Assembly (NCBI RefSeq): GCF_026626705.1
Contig: NZ_JAPNKC010000001.1
Span: forward strand, 1,798,001-1,862,000
DNA: 64,000 bases
From: Pyxidicoccus sp. MSG2
Lineage (GTDB): Bacteria > Myxococcota > Myxococcia > Myxococcales > Myxococcaceae
Reading direction: 5' to 3'
The translations under genes and the position numbers were made by a program. The notes under the pieces were generated by a model, which did no database searches, was not told where the DNA came from, and saw only the letters and a program-made list of their open reading frames with translations. Positions 37,001-64,000 of the stretch are shown here, piece by piece. Each line of letters starts with the position of its first letter. Positions within the stretch are counted from its first letter, which is position 1.

Positions 37001-39496
37001 CGCGAGCTGGACGCTCGGGCCAATCAACTCGCTCACCACCTGCGCGCGCTGGACGTGCGTCCGGGCGCGTGCGTCGGCCTGTGCGTGGAGCGCTCGCTGG
37101 AGCTCGTCGTCGGCATGCTCGGCATCCTCAAGGCCGGCGCCGCCTACGTGCCGGTGGAGGCGCACCAACCGCCGGAGCGCCTCGCCTGGATGCTGCGCGA
37201 GACGGGCGCTCGCGTGCTCCTCACCCAGCAGTCCCTGCCGAGCGCGACGTTCGAGGGACACCGCGTCCCGCTGGACGCGGAGTGGAGCGCCATCGCCTCG
37301 CGGCCCACCACGCCCCTCGCCGAGGAGCCCGGTGCGGACACGCTGGCGTACGTCATGTTCACCTCGGGTAGCACCGGCCGTCCCAAGGGCGTCTGCGTGC
37401 CCCACCGGGGCGTGACGCGGCTGGTGCGCGGCAGCGACTTCATGCGCTTCGGCTCGGACGAAGTCATTCTCCAGCTCGCCCCAGCGGCCTTCGACGCCTC
37501 CACGCTGGAGGTCTGGGGCGCGCTGCTTCATGGCGCGACGCTGGTGCTCGCTCCTCCGGGGGCCCTCTCCCTCGACGAAATCGGTGAGCTGCTGTCGCGC
37601 GAGCGCATCACCACCCTGTGGCTCACGGCGGCCCTCTTCGAGCAGATGGTGCTGCACCAGGGCAGCGCACTGGCCCGCGTCCGACAGGTGCTCGCGGGCG
37701 GCGACGTGCTGCCCGTGCAGCGCGTGCGTGAGCACCTCTCGCGGCTGCCTCCAGGCGCCGTGCTCATCAACGGCTACGGCCCCACCGAGAACACCACCTT
37801 CTCCGCCACCCACACCCTGCGGGCCGGAGAGGAGCCGGGCCGCTCGGTGCCCATCGGCCGGCCACTGTCCAACTCCACCGCGTACGTACTGGACGCTTCG
37901 CTCCAGCCGGTGCCGCCGGGCGTTCCCGGTGAGCTGTACGTGGGCGGAGCCGGCCTCGCCTGGGGCTACCTCCACCGCGCGGACCTCACGGCCGAGCGCT
38001 TCGTGCCCCACCCCTTCTCCTCCACCCCCGGCGCGCGGCTGTACCGCACCGGTGACAAGGTGCGCTGGAGCGAGGACGGCACCCTCGAGTTCCTCGGCCG
38101 CATCGACTTCCAGGTGAAGCTGCGCGGCTTCCGAATTGAGCCGGGCGAGGTGGAGTCGGTGCTGCGCCACGCCCCGGGCGTCGAGGAAGCCGTGGTGGTG
38201 GTGCGCGAGGACGCTCCCGGCGACAAGCGCCTGGTGGCGTACGTGGCGGCCGCACCCGGCAGCCTGGACGCCGCGGGCCTGCGCGCCTCCACCCAGCGGA
38301 CGCTGCCCGACTACATGGTGCCTTCCGCCTTCGTGGTACTGGACGCCCTGCCCCTCAACGCCAACGGCAAGGTGGACCGCAAGGCGCTGCCCGCGCCGGA
38401 CGCGCCCGCGTCCACCTCCGAGTACGTGGCCCCGCGCACCCCGTTGGAGATGCAGCTCGCGGAGGGCTTCGCCAGCGTCCTGCGCGTGCCTCGCGTGGGC
38501 CTCACCGATGACTTCTTCGCGCTGGGCGGCCACTCCCTGCTGGCCGTCCAACTGGTGGCGCGCCTCCGCGAGAGCACCGGCGTCGCGGTGCCGGTGTCCG
38601 CCCTCTTCCAGGGCTCCACCGTGGAGCGGCTGGCCCGGTGGCTGGAGCAGCGGCACGACGGCACGACGCTCCCGACACCCAACCTGATGAGGCTGGACTC
38701 GAACGGCTCCACCCGGCGCCCCCTCTTCCTCATCCATGGCGGCGGAGGCGGGGTGCTGGGCTACGCGGAGCTGGTCCGCCACTGTGGCGCGGAGCGGCCC
38801 GTGTACGGACTGCAAGCCTCGGGACTGGAGGGTGGAGAACTACCTCCCGCGTCCGTCGAGACCCTCGCGACCTGGTACCTGACCCAGGTGCGCGCCGTGC
38901 AACCTCACGGACCCTACCTGCTGGGAGGCTGGTCCTTCGGCGGACTCGTGGCCTACGAGATGGCACGCCAGCTCCAGGCCGCGGGGGAGCGGGTGGAGCT
39001 GCTCGCGCTGCTCGACACCGCAGCCCCCGCGCTCCAGCCGCCACCGGATTCCCTCACCGAGCTGGCCACCTTCGGCGCCGTGCTGGGCCTGCCATGGCAG
39101 GAGCTGCCGCTGGACCGGGAGCGGCTCCTCCACCTCCAAGGTCGTGAGCAGCGGGCCTACCTGTTGGAACAGGTGCGGCGCTGGAGGCCGGGCGCGCTGG
39201 AGCTGGGCCTCGAGGCCCTGGAGCGGCTCTTCGCCGTCTTCCAGCGACTCTTCGAGGCACGCCGCACCTACCTGCCAGGTCCCTATGCGGGGCCCACGCT
39301 CCTCGTCCGGGCCGCCATGTCCTCCCAGGGTGGACCTCGCGCCGTGGACCTGGGTTGGGGCCCCTGGCTCACCGGTGAAATCACGGTGGTTGAAACACCA
39401 GGAGACCATTTCTCGCTGCTCAATTCCTCTCACGCACCCTACGTGGCGGAGCGGCTGATTCACTGGCTGAGAAATCTGGAACGCGGTGCCGCGTAA
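11933..39496 (+). CDS. NRPS-2: eight-module NRPS with E and TE domains (three 1-nt frameshifts in this sequence)
   Basis: Reconstructed single gene of about 9,188 residues, near 1 MDa. Order: [C-A-PCP]x4, C-A-PCP-E, DCL-type C-A-PCP, C-A-PCP, C-A-PCP-TE. Predicted order from pocket codes: Phe, Asn, Asn, Asn, D-X, Gln, Gln, Val. The ATG at 11933 is chosen because it has GGAG 6 nt upstream and begins MSLSPEQKRARL, matching NRPS-3 and NRPS-4; the open frame upstream is only a shadow of NRPS-1. The frame breaks after 18554, 32511 and 36509 by loss of one base each, always inside a conserved C-domain motif, and the next frame resumes the same motif. No domain is missing, so the breaks are probably sequencing errors; if real, the gene is inactive. 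It begins with a C domain and ends with its own TE, so it reads as a complete line. Confidence 0.85.
11990..15085 (+). other. NRPS-2 module 1: starter C-A-PCP, Phe
   Basis: The C domain (about 11990-13290, HHIVSDG at 12389-12409) stands ahead of the first A domain, as in synthetases that start with an acyl group or take a chain from another protein. A domain about 13313-14830, A10 Lys at 14801. Pocket D-A-W-T-V-A-A-V-C is the known phenylalanine signature (GrsA has D-A-W-T-I-A-A-I-C). PCP Ser at 14969. Confidence 0.88.
15131..18235 (+). other. NRPS-2 module 2: C-A-PCP, Asn-like
   Basis: C domain with HHIVSDG at 15527-15547; A domain about 16433-17975, A10 Lys at 17951; PCP Ser at 18119. Pocket D-A-T-K-V-G-E-V-G differs from the Asn code D-L-T-K-(L/V)-G-E-V-G only at 236. 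The A domain is nearly identical to those of modules 3 and 4. Confidence 0.85.
16919..17640 (+). repeat. A-domain repeat, copy 1 of 3 (NRPS-2 module 2)
   Basis: A3-to-A7 core of the Asn-like A domain, nearly identical to 20083-20803 and 23254-23975 (offsets 3,164 and 3,171 nt; the first is one short because of the lost base). Identity with copy 3 continues to about 17998. This marks tandem module duplication. Confidence 0.88.
18552..18554 (+). other. Frameshift 1 (lost C) in NRPS-2 C3
   Basis: The sequence reads CTGTCCCGCTGCAA where the module 4 paralogue at about 21717-21732 encodes Leu-Ser-Pro-Leu-Gln with one more base. Adding one C to the CCC run restores LSPLQRE and the downstream frame. 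Confidence 0.9.
18555..32748 (+). CDS. NRPS-2 reading-frame piece 2: modules 3-6 and start of module 7
   Basis: Resumes the module 3 C domain at the QREDE / EEALRPFNL region and continues through C-A-PCP (Asn-like), C-A-PCP (Asn-like), C-A-PCP-E, DCL-type C-A-PCP (Gln code) and the start of module 7's C domain. Homology ends at 32511; codons to the stop at 32748 are noise. The frame is open back to 18325, but 18325-18554 is a shadow of piece 1. No start codon or RBS marks a separate gene here, which supports one continuous protein. Confidence 0.8.
20083..20803 (+). repeat. A-domain repeat, copy 2 of 3 (NRPS-2 module 3)
   Basis: Second copy of the Asn-like A core. Identity to the other copies stops just after RTGD, where a different C-terminal subdomain begins. 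Confidence 0.88.
21451..24570 (+). other. NRPS-2 module 4: C-A-PCP, Asn-like
   Basis: C domain with HHIVSDG at 21862-21882; A domain about 22771-24312, A10 Lys 24286; PCP Ser 24454. The pocket is again D-A-T-K-V-G-E-V-G. The A domain, including its C-terminal subdomain, is almost the same as in module 2. Confidence 0.85.
23254..23975 (+). repeat. A-domain repeat, copy 3 of 3 (NRPS-2 module 4)
   Basis: Third copy; stays almost identical to copy 1 through the C-terminal subdomain to about 24332. It differs from copy 1 at the GKD for TGE replacement after the A4 region. Confidence 0.88.
24625..27725 (+). other. NRPS-2 module 5 core: C-A-PCP, orphan code
   Basis: C domain with HHIVSDG at 25030-25050. 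A domain about 25939-27468, A10 Lys 27439; pocket D-V-A-Q-I-G-S-I-D. The nearest codes I recall are Orn (D-V-G-E-I-G-S-I-D) and Arg-type, but 239 and 278 differ, so no residue is assigned. The PCP reads GGDSI (Ser 27607), the form typical of carriers that serve an epimerase. Confidence 0.85.
27748..29090 (+). other. NRPS-2 module 5 epimerization (E) domain
   Basis: Converts the L-aminoacyl or peptidyl C-terminus on PCP5 to a D/L mixture. Signatures: start PLTPIQLEFF, HHLAVDGVSW (HHxxxDG at 28159-28179), GWFTTTYPV, RGIGYGLLR and FNYLGQFD. This is the only E domain in the window. The following C domain is DCL-type, which agrees with a D-residue at position 5. Confidence 0.94.
29119..32302 (+). 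other. NRPS-2 module 6: DCL-type C-A-PCP, Gln
   Basis: The C domain begins VEDLYPLSPLQQGMLFH and carries HHHLLLDGWS (HHxxxDG at 29593-29613), the DCL form that accepts a D-configured donor; it follows the E domain. A domain about 30502-32043, A10 Lys 32017. Pocket D-A-W-Q-F-G-L-I-D is identical to the tyrocidine-type Gln code. PCP Ser 32182. The A C-terminal subdomain is shared with NRPS-3 module 6. Confidence 0.9.
31681..32039 (+). repeat. Inter-gene repeat, copy 1 (NRPS-2 A6 C-terminal subdomain)
   Basis: About 359 nt from RTGDK to the A10 motif, nearly identical and without indels to 58134-58492 in NRPS-3 module 6 (offset 26,453 nt), although the two A domains have different pocket codes. 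Confidence 0.8.
32335..35475 (+). other. NRPS-2 module 7: C-A-PCP, Gln-like, frameshifted C
   Basis: The C domain is broken after 32511, with HHIISDG at 32754-32774. A domain about 33687-35226; pocket D-A-Q-D-L-G-V-V-E, close to the fengycin-type Gln code D-A-Q-D-L-G-V-V-D. A10 reads HDKLDRKALP (Lys 35199), with His-Asp in place of the usual Asn-Gly. PCP Ser 35361. Confidence 0.82.
32511..32512 (+). other. Frameshift 2 (lost G) in NRPS-2 C7
   Basis: The sequence reads CGCCACAGTCCCTG where paralogues have CGCCACGAGTCCCTG (Arg-His-Glu-Ser-Leu). One G is missing between 32511 and 32512. This is the only break not in a homopolymer run. Confidence 0.9.
32512..36560 (+). CDS. NRPS-2 reading-frame piece 3: module 7 and start of module 8
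   Basis: Continues module 7's C domain from the ESLRTTF motif (first in-frame ATG at 32553), then A (Gln-like code), PCP and most of the module 8 C domain. Homology ends at 36509 in the EHQDVPFEKL motif and the frame stops at 36560. The piece starts and ends inside domains, so it cannot be an independent functional protein. Confidence 0.8.
35517..38650 (+). other. NRPS-2 module 8: C-A-PCP, Val, frameshifted C
   Basis: C domain with HHIVSDG at 35937-35957, broken at 36509. A domain about 36863-38395, A10 Lys 38369; pocket D-A-L-W-L-G-G-T-F is a valine signature. PCP Ser 38534. The C domain resembles that of NRPS-3 module 7, which is also the terminal Val module. Confidence 0.87.
36507..36510 (+). 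other. Frameshift 3 (lost G) in NRPS-2 C8
   Basis: GAGCACCAGACGTGCCC stands where every paralogue has CAGGACGTGCCC (EHQDVPFE). One G of a GG pair is missing at 36509. Confidence 0.9.
36510..39496 (+). CDS. NRPS-2 reading-frame piece 4: end of module 8 and TE
   Basis: Resumes at DVPFEKLVEVL (first in-frame ATG at 36512) and carries the tail of C8, A8 (Val code), PCP8 and the TE, ending at TAA 39494-39496. It would be called as a 994-codon protein starting mid C domain. Overlap with piece 3 is 51 nt in another frame, as expected from a single lost base. Confidence 0.8.
38705..39493 (+). other. NRPS-2 C-terminal type I thioesterase domain
   Basis: Starts RPLFLIHGGGG, with GGWSFGG (Ser 38933) and GDHFSLL (His 39407). 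Closest in the window to the NRPS-1 TE over the whole PCP-TE cassette. It would release the peptide from PCP8 by hydrolysis or cyclisation; the sequence does not say which. Confidence 0.93.
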
Positions 39497-39669
39497 CAAG
39501 CCCGTGGCCCAATCTCACGGGGAGTGCTGGCAGGCGAGCGTGGGGGGGATGTTGTAGAGGCCTTTGTGTCTACGTCATATGGCCGTTGGAGTACCGGACA
39601 GGGTACTTCCCACGCGCCCGCACGATAATTTTCCAAGCTCGCGCTGACTTCTGGATTCGGAGTACCGCA
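39497..39669 (+). promoter_or_regulatory. NRPS-2/NRPS-3 spacer with conserved leader
   Basis: A 173-nt gap. Positions 39572-39590 match the block before NRPS-2 (17 of 19), a hairpin follows, and the last 30 or so nt (…GATTCGGAGTACCGCA) nearly repeat the NRPS-2 leader. GGAG at 39659-39662 lies 7 nt before the ATG. A 5-bp dyad GTAGA/TCTAC flanks about 39558. An AT-rich GATAAT at 39624-39629 has no matching -35 box. Confidence 0.5.
39588..39609 (+). promoter_or_regulatory. Hairpin before NRPS-3
   Basis: AGTACC/GGTACT pairs perfectly and extends by one G-U and one G-C pair, with loop GGACAG. It occupies the same place relative to the shared 19-nt block as the NRPS-2 hairpin but differs in sequence. 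No T-run follows. Confidence 0.4.
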
Positions 39670-62762
<23,093 letters not shown>

Positions 62763-63031
62763 TCGCTCACAGGGGCAGTAACAGGACCAACCTGAATTGA
62801 CTGAAAGAGGGCGTGAGCGCGACAGCTCCGCCCCTCTGTCTCCGTCAGACGGGATTGGAGAAAGGCTCGCGTCCAGGGCTATTCTCGCAATCGCGTAGTT
62901 ATTTCGTTTCACTGTCCCCCTGCTGGAGATTCTCGTGGTTTCGCGTTCAGGCCGGCCTGGCTGGTGTCGCTTGCTGTCGAGCAGACGCCCCGAGGCCGGC
63001 ACGCGCGACTCCCTGGAATACGCATAGCCCT
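62763..63031 (+). promoter_or_regulatory. NRPS-3/NRPS-4 spacer
   Basis: A 269-nt gap, the longest in the window and less GC-rich in its middle (about 62890-62920). It has an inverted repeat CGCTCAC (62764-62770) / GTGAGCG (62813-62819). It lacks the 19-nt block found before NRPS-2 and NRPS-3, and only GGAA (63015-63018, 13 nt from the ATG) resembles an RBS. It may hold a promoter, but none can be assigned. Confidence 0.35.
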
Positions 63032-64000
63032 ATGGCGCTGACCCCTGAACAGAAGCGCGCGCGGCTCGCGGAGCTGCTGCGCGAGAAGAACCGTCAGTCT
63101 CGTCGTGCGCCGGTGTCCTTCGCGCAAGAACGGATGTGGTTCCAGGAGCGGCTCAACCCGGGCAGCGCGGCCTTCAACGTTCCCATCGCCGTGCGCCTGT
63201 CCGGCGAGCTGAACGTCGACGCCCTCCGCCGCGCGCTCCAGGAATTGGTGCAGCGCCACGAAGCGCTGCGCACCACCTTCGTGGAGCAGGACGGGCGCGT
63301 GTTGCAGCACATCGCCCCCTCGCTCGACGTCGCGCTGCCCGTCATCGAGGTGAAGGACGGCACGCCGTCCGAGCGCGAGGCCGAGGCGTGGCGCTGCCTG
63401 CATGCCGACGCGCAGCACCCCTTCGACGTGGAGAAGGGCCCGCTGCTGCGCACGGTGCTCTACCGCTGGGGCCCCAGCGAGCACCTGCTGCTGCTCGACG
63501 TGCACCACATCGTCTCCGACGGCTGGTCCCTGGGCGTGCTGGTGCGCGAGCTGGGCGCGCTCTACCCCGCGCTCGCCGCGGGTCAGCCCTCCCCGCTGCC
63601 CCCGCTGCGCATGCAGTACGCCGAGTTCGCCACCTGGCAGCGCGACTGGCTCAAGGGGGAGACGCTGGACGCGCAGCTTGCGTACTGGCGCAAGCAGTTG
63701 AATCCCAACGCCGTCCTGGAACTGCCCACCGACAAGCCGCGCCCCTCCATTGCCAGTACGCGCGGCGCCCGTCTCACGGTGATGCTGCCCCCCGCGCTGC
63801 TCCAGTCCCTCAAGGAGCTGGCCCGGCGCGAGGGCCGCACGCTGTTCCCCCTGCTGGTCGCCGCGTACCAGGTGCTCCTGTCGCGTTACAGCGGCCAGGA
63901 CGACGTCGTGGTCGGCACGCCCGTGGCCGGCCGCAACCGCTCCGAGCTGGAAGGCCTCATCGGCCTGTTCGTCAACACGCTCGCCCTGCGCGCGGACCTG
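63032..64000 (+). CDS. NRPS-4: N-terminal part of a further NRPS (3'-truncated)
   Basis: 323 codons are open to the window end. It begins MALTPEQKRARLAELLREK, the same leader as NRPS-3, then a C domain (APVSFAQERMWFQERLNPGS; HHIVSDGWSLG at 63503; DDVVVGTPVAGRNR; GLFVNTLALRADL). Sequence and position match the first C domains of NRPS-2 and NRPS-3, so a further complete synthetase probably follows. The ATG is fixed by this homology; the upstream RBS is weak. A and PCP domains should lie just beyond the window. Confidence 0.93.
   Translation, partial: MALTPEQKRARLAELLREKNRQSRRAPVSFAQERMWFQERLNPGSAAFNVPIAVRLSGELNVDALRRALQELVQRHEALRTTFVEQDGRVLQHIAPSLDVALPVIEVKDGTPSEREAEAWRCLHADAQHPFDVEKGPLLRTVLYRWGPSEHLLLLDVHHIVSDGWSLGVLVRELGALYPALAAGQPSPLPPLRMQYAEFATWQRDWLKGETLDAQLAYWRKQLNPNAVLELPTDKPRPSIASTRGARLTVMLPPALLQSLKELARREGRTLFPLLVAAYQVLLSRYSGQDDVVVGTPVAGRNRSELEGLIGLFVNTLALRADL

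Noticed and set aside
11933..39496. Assigning a named natural product (e.g. a tyrocidine-like peptide, from the Phe, Asn, Gln and Val codes)
   Set aside because: The module order differs from tyrocidine, no database search was possible, and X residues and N-terminal group are unknown.
39586..39669. In-frame TTG start for NRPS-3 at 39586
   Set aside because: It lies inside the leader hairpin, lacks an RBS and adds residues not present in NRPS-2 or NRPS-4; ATG 39670 fits both.
62960..62990. Possible sigma-54 promoter (TGGC...TTGC) before NRPS-4
   Set aside because: The GG and GC elements are 12 nt apart, not the required 10.

Overview
The window is wholly occupied by non-ribosomal peptide synthetase (NRPS) genes, all on the + strand. 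High GC (roughly 70% by eye), strong G/C third-position bias and giant back-to-back NRPS genes suggest a myxobacterium of the Myxococcus/Corallococcus/Cystobacter type. That assignment is inference, because the window holds no taxonomic marker. There is no RNA gene, mobile element, CRISPR array, transporter, regulator or tailoring gene.

Layout: (1) NRPS-1, 3-11846, is open at its 5' end and shows three full C-A-PCP modules (the first C partial), then a C-PCP-TE end that lacks an A domain. (2) NRPS-2, 11933-39496, has eight modules, one epimerase (module 5) and a terminal TE. It is about 9,188 residues once three 1-nt deletions are repaired. (3) NRPS-3, 39670-62762, has seven modules and a TE, about 7,697 residues once one 1-nt deletion is repaired. 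(4) NRPS-4, from 63032 to the window end, shows only the N-terminal C domain. The spacers are 86, 173 and 269 nt.

Every complete gene ends in its own type I thioesterase. NRPS-2, -3 and -4 all start with the same short helix-like leader (PEQKRARLAELLR) followed directly by a C domain. The simplest reading is a tandem array of at least four self-contained assembly lines that arose by duplication and module shuffling, each releasing its own, possibly N-acylated, peptide. A single collinear line broken by internal TEs is the alternative.

A-domain pocket residues, aligned by eye to the GrsA positions, suggest these products. NRPS-2: Phe-Asn-Asn-Asn-(D-X)-Gln-Gln-Val. NRPS-3: Val-Val-Ala-Ala-Ser-X-Val. 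NRPS-1: an aromatic-like residue, a Val/Ile-like residue and an unassigned one, before the A-less module. The two X modules share the unusual code D-(V/T)-A-Q-I-G-S-I-D.

Long near-identical tracts show recent recombination: three A domains in NRPS-2, two in NRPS-3, two C domains in NRPS-1 with unusual pyrimidine-rich codon use, and one tract shared between NRPS-2 and NRPS-3. Four 1-nt losses interrupt otherwise intact frames. They look more like sequencing or assembly errors than decay, so NRPS-2 and NRPS-3 are annotated both as whole genes and as the reading-frame pieces actually present.
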